The notes beneath the pieces were generated by a model, which saw only the letters and a program-made list of their open reading frames with translations, was not told the DNA's origin and did no database searches. Position numbers and translations under genes: made by a program. Below are positions 1-11,403 of a DNA stretch of 64,000 bases, in pieces. Origin of the DNA: Sipunculus nudus (Eukaryota; Annelida; Sipuncula; Golfingiida; Sipunculidae); contig CM049316.1 in NCBI GenBank assembly GCA_026874595.1, positions 65,147,176 through 65,211,175 on the forward strand, given 5' to 3'. The first letter of the stretch is position 1. Each line of letters opens with the position of its first letter.

Positions 1-160
1 AACCTCATTTTGTCTGCACTTAACTGTTAACCGTTCTTGCGATACATCTTCTGCCATGGGCATATAAACTGTGATTAATGTTCGCCTACAGTATCAAGCT
101 CAAAAGAGTCCGCGACACGGTTTTGTCATATATTAGACAGTTATGACACGAACCTCGTCG

Positions 161-310
161 TTAAAGGTCGTTTATTACTACTTTGCCGGGAGATATGGTT
201 GTAATATGATCTTTCATGATGGACGTAGCAAACCCGAACACTCGGTGTCCGTCGTCCCCGATAGGTGTCGCTAGTTTGCTGGTGAGTGCCTGTTGACCAC
301 TTTCAGCCAT
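161..310 (-). CDS. possible small ORF or first exon, unknown function
   Basis: A minus-strand ATG at 310 opens 49 codons ending in TAA at 161. An in-frame TGA sits directly before the ATG, so the start is fixed if the ORF is real. The product begins MAESGQQALTSKLATP and continues with a Gly/Asp patch (GDDGHRVFGFATS). Its composition is protein-like, with no low-complexity run, signal peptide or membrane segment. The same bases are also open for dozens of codons in a second minus frame, which weakens the case. A GTAGTA near the 3' end could be a splice donor, making this a first exon of a gene running off the left edge. I do not recognise a family. It overlaps by four bases a possible plus-strand exon (307-398), and both cannot easily be right. 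Confidence 0.25.
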   Translation of the reverse strand: MAESGQQALTSKLATPIGDDGHRVFGFATSIMKDHITTISPGKVVINDL

Positions 311-1122
311 TCACCATTCCACAAGTGTATACGTCACGGTTTATGGGAACTACGTGTATAAACGAGCATTGTACTCGTTCTTGCGTCGGGAAAGGTCCTA
401 CCTTCTTTGGAGATTATAATATTTTATTTCTCTTCCCTCTTTGTTTTAAAGTCAATTAAATAGGTTTATTGGACGTACAGAATCTTTATGAAGATTCAAT
501 CCGAAATTGATTTATAATCATTTATTCATTAGGTAATATTAATTGCAAATTAATAGAATTCAGAAAATTTCATTAACAAGGGATCATGAGCTACGAATGA
601 TAATAATGTTGCATTAATCATGTTGTATTCCACAATTAATTAAGCTCATAAATTGAAATGCATGTTATTGGAATTTCATTATTGTATCGAAGGCATTCGC
701 ATCCTATTAAGAGATTTTGAAGAAAACCTTAAGCAAAAGAATTTATCCATTAAAGGACTGTCTCCAGGCTTTATTGGCCATTGTTTTGGATTTTACCGCC
801 TTCTGGTCCATTGTAACTAATCAATGTAATTACCGGTAATATTATTAATTAGTATTATTTGCTATGAATTTTTGTATTTTTAAGATTCCGAAAATAACGA
901 CTCTTGAGAACTTTCTTTAATCAGGACATCGAAATGACATGTTTTTCCTTATTTATACAAGAGTTTTAATGACGATGTGTCAGGTGGTAGTCTCGTCAGT
1001 ATCACTTTCATGAATTAAACCTCTGTGTATTGAAATTTATTAGAATACCTTATCCATGAATAGATTTAAATTAGAGAAAACATAAGGAAAAATAAGAAAA
1101 TAAAGAAATCCTGGGTGTGTAA

Positions 1123-1380
1123 TTGTCCTCATTAGTGGTTCATATCACCGAGGAACCCCCCGGAAGGCGCACTCGTTTGGGAGTGAAACACGGCCGTGGG
1201 GCAAGGCTTTCCCATAAAGGCTGCAGAGCCCTCACCCTGGGTGGGGCCGACCATGAAAATCTCACTCTCTCGTCAAACTCGCCACCTCCCGGTTTGATCC
1301 CTGTGCACCACCCCTGTCACAGCCACCGTTGTCGCTTTATAATGTTTGAGTGCATTCACTTTTTGGCATCACAATGAAAA
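1123..1380 (-). repeat. SINE-like repeat family A, diverged copy
   Basis: This matches the copies at 44080-44490 and 63410-63795: the shared run around 'gaggaaccccccggaaggcgc', 'actcgtttgggagtgaaacacgg' and the GC-rich tail is clear. Read on the minus strand, the head near 1370-1290 resembles a tRNA gene, but its A and B boxes are more decayed than in the other copies. The open frame across it is repeat sequence and not a gene. Confidence 0.7.
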
Positions 1381-2299
1381 ATCGCTAGCAATGTGTAAAT
1401 AATCTTTTTTTGAAATTTCTTGACTTTTCCGTGGCAGCTGATTTAATGAAACTGGAACTTCATCATTGGTATAATATATAACAATTATATAATTAAAAAT
1501 TATATATAAATAAAAGAATTGTACTAAGAACGCATACCTCCGTCAAGCTAAAACTTTCTACTGGGTCCGCATTTTTACTAAAATCTGCACCAGAGTTTAA
1601 TGGGATTTCCATGGATTTGCAAAACACTTTGATCGTGCTGATGAAAGGAAGTTACCACATATGAAGCTTATGTATCCTAGGAATTTTGAACGTATCATTT
1701 TACAAAAATTGTACTGCTCCCCTCCTTCTGGGCTTTAATCAAGACTGACATAACTCACTAACTTGTGACAGGGCAAAGAGTGATAGGGTCGTATATGGTA
1801 TTCCTGAGATAGCGCCACCTTTCGGTAACAACATGTACTATGGTTGTCAAATAAGGTTCATTGCACGGGAAGTGAAAAATTCGGCCATAGAAATATATAT
1901 TGTTCTACGGTTTCGACGCTCCCGTTTTTCGTGGATCATATTTTTTTGCAAATGAAGACAGGTTCTTGCTAATATTGCAAATTTGTGCTCTGTCACAAAT
2001 TCCCAGAAATACTTCTTAACGGTAAAGAAAATGGACTAAATTTTGTGTTGATCATATACACCAATTCAAGCACTGGAGCAAAGTTTTGCATTTTAAAGGC
2101 AAATTGGCAAAAAATGTATCGCAATCGGTAAAAAAAAGGAAGAAAAAAAAAAGCCTTCTCGCACCATTTCTTTTGTTCCTAAAGTCCGTTAATAGTAAAT
2201 ATTTTTATGTGGACTTGGTGAATATTATCAGCTGAGAAATACGGTATTTAATTAAGTGAGACCGACTGTATACTTGTAAAAGCATTTCTCTATTTGCAG

Positions 2300-2490
2300 C
2301 TGTGAATACGTGATTATACGAGAGGCGGGGCGAGATATTACAGGACATCCGGTATCACACATGGTTCACGTGCACGGTCACCAGACGGGGCTGCAGTATC
2401 AATCATACAGTGACAGTGTGCTGATAGAGTTCTGTTACCACGCCTTTACATTTTCCAGTAGAAATGTCCACGTAGAAATCAGCGTAAAAG
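2300..2490 (+). CDS. CUB-like domain exon of a type I membrane protein
   Basis: The exon follows a good acceptor (tatttgcag) and ends at AAAAG|GTTGGT. It is open for 63 codons, entering in phase 2 and leaving in phase 1. The peptide starts C-E-Y-V-I-I-R-E and carries SDSVLIEF followed about 20 residues later by VHVEISVK. This resembles the second half of a CUB domain, where C-x-Y-D-x-[LV]-x-[IV]-R-D-G is followed by S-x-x-[LV]-x-[IV]-x-F and a final beta strand. The calcium-site Asp of many CUB domains is not evident. The first half of the domain must lie in earlier exons. One candidate is 307-398: it is open in a frame whose phase joins exactly to this exon and gives a beta-rich peptide, but its donor (GTCCTA) is weak. 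The next exon joins cleanly at 3134. CUB is a family-level inference from pattern only. Confidence 0.6.
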
Positions 2491-3133
2491 GTTGGTATAT
2501 TCCTCATACTCTTACAATGCAATATATTTTTTACATATTTTCTTTTAGTTAAATTTAAGAAAAAGGAAAATACGAGAAAAATGTATATAACAGTTTCATG
2601 CTGTCATATGTGTCATATTTTCCTTTTCACATATGCGACCATAATCTTTTGGACAAACTCCTATTTATCTTTTATAAATCTCCTCTCAGAACCTGCCGCC
2701 TCTTTATTGCATCTGATATTCCATAACCACGTATTTGTTTAGCATCTTGAGGGATGTGTCAGCCTGGAGTAGGCCCACACTGTATGGTTTAAGCCAGGTT
2801 AGGTTCAAATGTTTTCGAAAATGTTGCATCTACATTTACATTTGAATAAAGGCGACGAGAAACTCTTTTTTTTAGTTTAGCTTTGTAGTTAAGACTTGAT
2901 CAGTTTTGGTGCCGTACACGGTATGACTTGTCGCGCTACAAGTCGCAGAACACGCTTGTTTTGCGACAAGTCGTTCAACATGAACAGTCCATACACACAG
3001 CGACATGTGCTTTATGTGTGTGCGTGTGATGGTGTGTACCTTCATGAGTAAAAATAATTATCACTATTAATTAGCATGACAGCACATGTGTATTACTATC
3101 AGTATATAATACTTCTCTTTTTTTCAATTGTAG

Positions 3134-3291
3134 ATCCGTCATTAGGGCCCGGCGTGAACCTTGGACCGCCCTCCGTCTACATCCTTGCAGGCTTGGTAGT
3201 TCTGATGGTGTTAGCTATTATAATAATACGTTGGTGCAAGTGCCTCGATCCCATATTAGGAAAACCATTGGAACGAATGGACAGCCAATGA
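3134..3291 (+). CDS. transmembrane and cytoplasmic-tail last exon of the CUB-like protein
   Basis: The acceptor is a pyrimidine-rich tract ending in caattgtag. The first two bases complete the split Asp codon from the exon ending at 2490. The peptide begins D-P-S-L-G-P-G, a Gly/Pro stalk. A hydrophobic helix of about 18 residues follows (VYILAGLVVLMVLAIIII), then a basic, cysteine-bearing junction (RWCKC) and a tail of about 16 residues ending in TGA at 3289-3291. Arg and Lys after the helix place the C terminus inside the cell, giving a type I protein with the CUB-like part outside. The two juxtamembrane cysteines could be acylated (inference). The tail shows no tyrosine or other clear signalling motif. 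Confidence 0.7.
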
Positions 3292-4909
3292 ACTGCGCAT
3301 GCGCTCATCTCAGGGATCTTCATCATGTGGCTTCCAAACACATTTTCTACGTTTTTACTGGATAAGCATTATATGCTACATCGAAGAATGATTGTTTTGT
3401 TGTATTATCATAGTCTGATATCTGTGCCCCATCCATGCATATATGCATATATGCCGCATCGGCCGCATTGGAATATTAGCAATCCGAAAGAGTTTGCTTA
3501 CGGAGAAGACAACATTACACGTAGCTCTTTCGGACTTATAAAAATTTAAAAGAGCAACCGCCTCTTGATGATACGATGATAAGGAATTTAACAGGGTTCC
3601 CCGGTTAATAGTCGTGTCTGGGCTTTAGTATTAGCTTACACTGCTATAATGCGTAACATAAAACATGATTCCATGTACCGATATACGTAACTCAGTGACA
3701 GCTTTTATCACCAGAGAGCCATAATTTAGTTATATAATCTGCCGCAAGGGGGCAGTACCTGTTCAAGCGTTGCGACACAGCTAGAACAAGTTTGATGGCT
3801 TCGTTAGTGTTTTTTTACCATTGCCTCGACTGGGCCAGTCTACCCAGTTAACTTTTTCAAAAGGCAGGTAGATCACGTCATTCACTGATTTCAACGCATA
3901 GAGACGGAGCGTTTGTGATTTTGTGGATGAATCTCACTCGAGGGAAAGCTTAATTTTCCATGGTTAAGATCATTTTTATATGATTTACCTCTCAATTGTT
4001 TCCATGAATGGATTGCATTATCTCAAGGGTTTATAGGGCATGAACTGGCATATGGTTCGCCAGACGATTGCTTGGAATTTTTATTCACCTCGGAAGAATG
4101 ACCGAGTGTAAATGGAGTGTAAATGTGAAGTTCTGACAATGTTATGAAGATTAAAATCAAATTCAAATATTACTACATGTGACCTTACAACGGATTAAGA
4201 CGAATCCGTAGAGCCTGGCGTACATGTACGAAACTAATCGAACAACCCGATGCAACATTTTACTTGACTTTTCCACCATCGATTAGTTGCAGGAGTTTCC
4301 ATCCGAATTTATCCACGACGTTCAGGATTAAAAAAAAATTAAAGTTTATATTATACTGATATTGATGCAAACAATTCCTTTAATTATTCATCCACGGTTC
4401 AACCTCTCGTTGAATTGGGCTTCATTGGAGATTTTATTTTAAATTTGAATATTCTGAATATTTAAAAATTTGAATATTTAATTTGAAAGTATATATTTGA
4501 GATGAAAAATTATGGGTTGAAAGTTTTCTAATCTAGATATTAACATTAAAAAACGGGATCATTCACTGAAAGACAAACAAATAGAGAGTTTGATAGGACC
4601 GATATTTGAATTTAGTGCTTTCATTTATATCCAAGTGACTAGTGATAAACTAGAATGGGCAGGGCTTGGATAAGGGAATATCCGGTGAGAAATACGTTCC
4701 TCTGTATGACTTGCAGTCATTGGGCTGGCCACACACAGCTAATGTCTTTCAAAAGCATATAGCTGTAATAAGTATTTAGCTCACTGACTTGCGTTTCAGT
4801 CAGTGTCCTGTTATATTTTAATTTAAAAAAAGTATAAAGTAAGGCATAGGTGTAAAGCTGTTTGAATTTGGACGCGGGTCCATCTTTTTGCGTCTTCAGA
4901 TACTGTAGT
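3292..4909. other. downstream flank and 3' UTR candidate, no gene recognised
   Basis: AT-rich sequence after the stop codon of the membrane protein. It presumably begins with its 3' UTR, though I could not fix a polyadenylation site. A 17-base string, cgactgggccagtctac, at about 3827 recurs at about 43854, so a fragment of a repeat may be present. Short open frames here lack splice signals or family features. Confidence 0.4.
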
Positions 4910-5325
4910 TGTCTGTTTGTTGGCGAGGGTTACAAATTCGCGAAATTCGCGAAAGAAAATTCATTACGAAAAATAAACCTTCGCGAATAAGAGCCACCAA
5001 GATTGATATTATAAATGGTAATAGATCTTGTATAATCAAAGATTACTACTATAAATTATATCCTATCTTTCAAATAATCTGCTAGTATTCACATCAAGTT
5101 CGATATACCAATGGGCCCACTCAATATGATCCGTTTATGCGCATATATGATATAATATAATTTTATATATTTTATATGTAATTTAATATTCATAAAATAA
5201 TGGATACCCTATGTGTAGGTTATTTTTTATGGTAAAATCACGAAAAAAAACTTGCAAAAAAAAGGGGAAAGCGAAAATTGCGAAATTAAAACCTCGGGAA
5301 TATGAAGCTAAGCACAGTTTTGAAA
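4910..5325 (+). repeat. TTCGCG-rich MITE-like repeat, family K
   Basis: The left end has 'gagggttacaaattcgcgaa' with repeated ttcgcg words. The right end has 'gcgaaattaaaacctcggg' and then cacag. The same arrangement of ends around an AT-rich centre of similar length recurs at 57895-58330 and 60665-61070. No ORF is inside. This is consistent with a miniature inverted-repeat element, although the ends are imperfect complements. Confidence 0.6.
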
Positions 5326-6439
5326 ACCTTCGAGGAAGGAAAATGGAGTCAAAAGAGAATGAAAGTCCAAGTGCAACTGTATTTTAAACATTTGGGTGTT
5401 AATGAATTAAATATGGTTGCTTGGATACATTCATGCAAGTGCGCAATTTAAATTCGATATTTTACTATTTGGGAGCCTGAATAAATCATTACACCATTTC
5501 AACATATATTTTAGGGTAGCAAAGGTGATCTGCACAGAAAAAGTGGAACACATATGAAATGAAATTTTATTGGTATATGCTTGCTTTTTTGGGGGAAGAC
5601 TTTCGAGGACTACCCAAACAACATATTAAAAACCATTCTATTCCATGATTACTGCAAGTACGGTCCATATAGTCCAGCAGTCATTTTATGTTGCTCGGGT
5701 TGTGTGCTGTGTCAGCAATTGAAGACCATCAAGAATTGCTATCGAGGTATCGGCTGCAGAATGGATACAATAGATAAATCAAGTTGCATCATGCTTACTT
5801 ATACTCTGTTACAAGGATTATATCTACAGTATTACCTCCGAATTACGGACACTGACGGAACCGGACATTTTTCCCGGATTAGAAAGGTGTACTGAGTACG
5901 GAGGTTATAGATTTCGGGACCTTCTTTCAAGGGACTGTGGCCATAAATAGGTGCCCTAAGTATATAGGTGCCCGAAAGGAGAGGTTCCACTTTATAATAA
6001 AGCAGTGTATTTATGCTTCCAGTGGACAGTTGGGTGAGAATAATAGCTATTCTTTATCTGATGATGGTCCGAATGTTGGTATGAACAAGTTCGAAGCATG
6101 GTTGTCCGATTGTAAGGGATGGCTACAATTGGAGAACAGTTGGACCCGTCTAGCACTGTTTGGAGATTGAAGTACACCGGTGGATGAGGACTTTATTGTT
6201 CATAGTGTCTAAGTGTAAAATTAAAACATGCACGTTGGGCACAGATATATTACGTTAATCATTACATTTAAAGCTCAAAGAAGAAGGGTTTAATTTGTCA
6301 TATATTTTCATTGATTTATTTTTAAATATGAGCAATAGTTGAATTTTTAAGCAAAATATACGACCCGACGCACGATAAGAGCGATTTGTTGAATTATAGA
6401 GTGCCTTGACAATAACAATTACGTTCAATATGTATTTTA

Positions 6440-6975
6440 GACTGGTACCCTGCTCTATTATTGCCCTCAGCCAAGCACAGAGACAAGCGTACAACGCCAT
6501 CTAAAGTACTCCCAGTTGCAACTCCTGACTTACCTGTAGACTGGTTCCAACTCCAGTCTGCACGCTCATACCGATTGTCATGGACGTTCACGCGATCCTG
6601 GCTGGTTATTCGTGAAGATTTCTTATAAAATTACTGTCTTTAGTTATTTATAGTTTCCAAATAGTTAAAAAATGAGTTGTTGCACAAAAAATGACTGATG
6701 GATGTATAGATGATACGATATACTGAATCTTTGATATTCCACTGTAATTGGCATTGGTTTATTTTCAATATCTATTAATCTTATCATAAATGTCACAGGA
6801 AATGCACAGCCAACTTTTGACTACTCTGAGCAAACGAAATGCTTATTTTTATCATATATAATACATACTGGAGTTGGAACCAGACTGCCGGGATTACTGA
6901 AGATGGCGCTGTACGCCCGTCTCTATGATTGGCCTAGAGCAGCGGTGCCACAATAGAGCGGGGTACCAGTATGTA
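6440..6975. repeat. foldback pair: inverted copies of a ~115-bp unit
   Basis: The left arm (about 6440-6566) reads 'gactggtaccctgctctatt', then 'caacgccatct', then 'ggttccaactccagt'. The right arm (about 6866-6975) is its diverged reverse complement: 'actggagttggaaccag', 'agatggcgctgta', 'agagcggggtaccagt'. About 300 bp of unrelated AT-rich sequence lies between the arms. It may be a foldback transposon or two insertions of one short element in opposite orientation. The open frames over it are not genes. Confidence 0.65.
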
Positions 6976-7829
6976 TGTATTTTCACTTGTTGTCCGGTCA
7001 AACCATTTTAAATACTTGTCGTTTTTATATCAAGAGTCAGATAATCAGAAAATAACTGTGAACGACACATATAAGAGGAGTAATGGGGTACCTTTGAACA
7101 AGATTATTGTTTATACGGTAACTGTATACCGCTTTTGCTTCTCAGCGTGATTTAGTATTCAAACGTTGAACGATTAAGAGGGGTTTTATTTTTATATTTG
7201 ATTAAATTATAGTTTTTTTTTTATCATTTTTACCTCAACGCAGTCTCTATGTATTCTCGTTGGCAAACCCTTCAATTGTTTAAGAAAATAAAAAGGAATT
7301 ATCTAGTTTTAATGCCTTATTCAAACTTTGTTTCACTAAATAAACACAGTATGTCACTGAGATGCAATCGCGATTTTACTGTAATTAATAATAAAGACAT
7401 GTTTTCAGGTACCCCATGGGCAGTTATGTGACTGACTTAATTAGTAACCTTTAATATGTTTTTGTACTGTATTTTCTAAAAAAAAAAAAATGAAAATTAA
7501 TCGATGGATCGCTTTCTCTAAATGCATTCATTGACTGTTAGTCTATTTAGCTTTATCTAGTTTTCAAAATTTCTTCTCATTTAAGGCACTTTAACTAATT
7601 CATGTTTTGATATTTTACAACTTGACCTCACATTCAACACTGGTCAACTGCATTTCCATTTTGAAATTCACTGAATATATTTCAAATAGTTTATCGAATA
7701 TATAATGAAAGAATTTGCCATTACTTCTTTAAAAGTTTCTCACTTTTCAAATAAATTATTGTGAAACTTAATTATTGTTTTTATTTTGTTATCTATTATT
7801 GAAATTTTAAACTAGAATCTGCATCCAAA

Positions 7830-8485
7830 TGGATGCATTCCTCCGCCATGTGGGGGTCCCTATTATGGAATGCTCCCTCAACAATGTTTACATCCATTCA
7901 ACTCAGAACTAGGAGCACACGTTTAAAAAAACGCTCTGCGAAAATTGAAATCGTGGTGCTGATGTTTATTCTTTTTTACCTTTCTCTCTTCAATCTGCCA
8001 TAAGACGCATGCGCAGTTTTGCATGAGTGTGTATATGGGAAGAGATACTGATAACTAGACGAAAAATTTCGTTTATTATGACAACGGTGGCCGTTCCGGT
8101 ACCCGTTTGTGAGTCAGTTTGTGTGTGTGTTTGTCTGTGTTTGTTCACAACATAACTCATGCGAACACGAACGGAATCATTTACACATTTCAGGGCATTT
8201 CGAGAATGGACCGAGGAAGAAACGATTAGATTTTAGTGTGGATGTAGCATCATGTCCGGCTTCTGGAACGTCATCAACGAATATTCACAAAAATGCGGTC
8301 ACTTATGCACGAATGAACCTGGGTATATGGGCCAAAAATAAGTGAATACAAGGTCCCGCATCAGTGTGGCCTGGCCACCTGTTCAGGTCAAGGTCGAGCG
8401 CCCTGCATCTCGGAGTGACAGTGTCCAGTGTGTTCACAGAGGGTTTTTAAAATTTGTGCTCCCATGGCGGAGGCATGTATCCATT
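7830..8485 (+). repeat. interspersed repeat family B, with ~20-bp terminal inverted repeats
   Basis: The ends are near-perfect inverted repeats: ggatgcattcctccgccatg at the left and catggcggaggcatgtatcc at the right (18 of 20 bases complementary). The interior carries a (GT)-rich stretch, 'tgttcacaacataactcatg' and 'cgaatgaacctgggtatatgg'. Parts of this interior recur at 35150-35480, 41240-41405 and 55845-55990. The 78-codon open frame at 8109 lies inside the repeat and is shared only as repeat sequence. Confidence 0.65.
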
Positions 8486-9862
8486 GTTATGCAGATTACT
8501 AGTTTGATAATATTGTACTGATATCGGATCTCCTACAGTGATTTGATCTATTTTTAGGATGGCTTTTCTATCTTCTTTGCCGTTTTTAAATGAATGTTAC
8601 TTTACCTTTGTGACTATGCCATTGGCATGGCGACCGAATGACATTTTTATAAACAGTAAAAATTTACGGTCTAAACTTTTCAATCATATTGTGGGAATTC
8701 GTTTATGGGATGGCACAGGAAGGAATGTGCAACTAATTCTTATGTTTCTTTGGTAAATCGTCATCAAAACAATTACAGAAAACCCCCGCAATTACGACCA
8801 CAAATGGAACCTAAAACAGTACATCAGCCAGAGGGATCAGCGGTACAAAACAGGTGACAGTTGCTTTCAATGTTTTTTTCGGTTAAATCGATAATTCAGC
8901 CTTCCCCTTTTACACATGGTAAACGGTAAACTTCACATTAACGCAACATAGGTTTATTGCAATTAATTTGCTTTACAAAAGCTTCTTGCAAATAAACGGC
9001 TTCTTCTGTATTACTGAATTTAAGAATGAGTAAAAATAAAATATGATACTTTATGTGGTGGTCCCTTGTCTGGTACTTTATGAGGATCTTTAAGCTGTAA
9101 CGTCCACTCTTATTTTTTACCACTGCAAGAGAAACTCAGGAGAAAGAAAAAATTCTAGTCTATGGTTTTTCACTTAGTGGGACCGCAGGAAAACCCCAAC
9201 AAACTCGTGACCCCAAATTGATACAGAAATAAAAAACAAGAAAACTCATCCAATGTTGTTACCACAGGCACGTTTTATTGATATTAAAGATATACAAACT
9301 TATTGATGGAAAATACATGAAACAACTTTTTCAAGAAAGAAATATATTCAATTATTCTGTTTAATCGGCTGATATGTTTCAAACTGCATAAATTATGCCT
9401 CTATCTTAATATTAAACTAACTGAAAACATATACTGTGTACATATGGCTGAGTAGTGATATTTGTCTCACGAACAATTAAGTATATAACCAATGTTTTTG
9501 GGCACCGTAAACATGCGTACTCTTATTTAATATACTTTGGGACAATAAAACCCTACATTGTTGAATTTTGAAATTCCTGACAGCGCACTTTAATTGAAGC
9601 TCCACCAATAACTCTTTGTTGGCCTGTTCACACAATATATCAAAAATCGTTAAGCTCATCCGCAATATTTCAGCATAACCCTATATGATAAACAAAGGAA
9701 TTACGGTAGTATCCCTGACAAAATCGTTCAATTTTGAATGAATAAAAAAAAAAAATGTTTCATTTTATCACGAAAATTTCGAACACATGAATAAAATTTT
9801 AAACCTGGTACAGAGTTCTTACTCATGATTCATGAAATTTTAAAATTTCAATTTGATAAAGG

Positions 9863-9865
<3 letters not shown>

Positions 9866-9919
<54 letters not shown>
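9866..9919. repeat. (AT)n microsatellite
   Basis: About 27 uninterrupted AT dinucleotides. The preceding phrase 'taaacctggtacagagttct' also occurs in near-identical form at about 20182, so the tract may sit at the end of a dispersed repeat. Confidence 0.95.
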
Positions 9920-9921
<2 letters not shown>

Positions 9922-10412
9922 GTTTTCATGGTACATGGTTTTAAAAACAACCCGTCAAACCAAACCTCTTTTTTGTTCAGAAATGAAATTTAATTTATTT
10001 ACTCGAAAGGTATTTTATAATTCAATTATTGATGAGAAATGTTCATGGACAGAACAATTTGGCAAATTGTTAAGTTTCGTAGAACTTTTATTGGGATTGT
10101 ACTTCTTGTTTTCTACAAATATATATGCGTGTTTGGAATATATAAAAGTAGAATATGATAAATTTTACACACAATTTCATTTTTCATAACTTTACCCTTG
10201 TCCACAGTTTCAGTCTAAGCGTGGACGCATTTTTGTTAATTCAGTTTTTCCGAGGTGGAGTGTGGTGACACTGGATTACAGATGCTACATGATTAATGTA
10301 ATATTTCAAATCACATCAAAATAAACTAAATTTGAACAACCATAGTACAGTTATGTGATAGGATATAAATATACATGTATAACATATTGCATTGTCACAT
10401 ACATAGGTGTGC

Positions 10413-10418
10413 TTTATT
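10413..10418 (-). terminator. candidate polyadenylation signal of the sulfurtransferase gene
   Basis: AATAAA on the minus strand (tttatt as written). It is the first canonical hexamer I could find downstream of the stop codon at 11344-11346, and it would give a 3' UTR of about 0.9 kb. The distance is long and no transcript evidence is available. Confidence 0.25.
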
Positions 10419-11343
10419 GAGAGAAACATATAATTGCAAGAAAATAATGTAAATGTTTTCACATACTAGTATTCCTAATTTGAATTATACGTATTTTCTT
10501 GATTATAAATGTTAAAAATTAACATGAAAATGAATTCGACTTGCAGCATTTCTGGCCTAAAAAGTACACTGCACGGTACGGGTTCATTCGATCTTTACCA
10601 TAAACGAACTTTACGACATGCACGTGACCGGAAGTACGGATGCCAGCGATGATCAACATCCTGTTTCATCCATATCAACTGATGAAACATAGGCTCCTGG
10701 CCCATTCAATGCAGTTATTATCTCAACCGTGAACTTAAACGTTACGAGATTTTCTTATATTACAAAATAACTGTACAGCAAACACACTGAAACATGTGTG
10801 GACAGTTTACGCATGCGCAGATAGAGTCATGCCAACAAGATGGTGAACACCTGTGAATGAGAAGGCTAAATATATGTGTACACAAAGATAACATAGGATA
10901 AAATAAAAATCCAGACCCGTAAATTCTCTGGTCTCTAGTGTAATTAAGATGTGGAGAATATATACTCACTGTCCTATACATATAAGAATATTTCTCCAAA
11001 TACAGTGAAAACAAACCCACTGTATTTTCCATAAAAAATATTCCTAATTATGTGTTGTAATATGACTGTTCAAATGCAGATTACATATCAACACACCTAA
11101 AAACTCCAGGTAAAATATCATGTGAGGTGAGAAAAAGTGTTCACGGTCGCCTTGAATATTTAAACACTTTCTCCACAGGTACCCCCGGAGAATTGATTTC
11201 CCGACAACCACCATGTTGTCGTGTTTCCTCAGTGGCCCTGTCACGTGTTGCAGGATAAAAATAACATGGCGTTCTGGCACAGCACACATAATGAGTAATA
11301 TGCTGCCTTGTAACCTATTCTCTCAACCTAAGCTGAATGTCGT

Positions 11344-11403
11344 TTAATCATCCTTCACACATTGGTTTTCTGTTGCTCTCTGTCCCCATTCTGTCCATGA
11401 TCC
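11344..11403 (-). CDS. sulfurtransferase last exon, C terminus
   Basis: After acceptor ttgatttcag the exon encodes GSWTEWGQRATENQCVKDD and a TAA stop at 11344-11346. Together with the preceding YY this makes the family's conserved [DY]GSWxEW closing motif. The tail after it is short, as is normal. Confidence 0.93.
   Translation of the reverse strand, partial: GSWTEWGQRATENQCVKDD

Larger units (their letters stand above)
8486..11343. other. AT-rich region without a recognised gene; likely 3' UTR at its right end
   Basis: Apart from the microsatellite at 9866 and a small family F fragment near 8775-8825 (ccccgcaattacgaccac), I see no exon with convincing splice sites. The part next to 11344 should be the 3' UTR of the sulfurtransferase. 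Open frames at 10760-11289 on the minus strand fall within that presumed UTR and look like chance. Confidence 0.4.

Noticed and set aside
1123-1377. 84-codon plus-strand ORF
   Set aside because: It lies in the diverged SINE copy and has no ATG; the similarity to the other copies is at DNA level only.
5581-5895. 104-codon plus-strand ORF, Cys/Tyr-rich
   Set aside because: It starts at TTG, has no splice sites or motifs, and its composition fits AT-rich noncoding DNA.
10760-11289. Minus-strand ORFs of 81-90 codons just after the sulfurtransferase stop
   Set aside because: Most likely 3' UTR; no motif, and their frames do not continue the gene.
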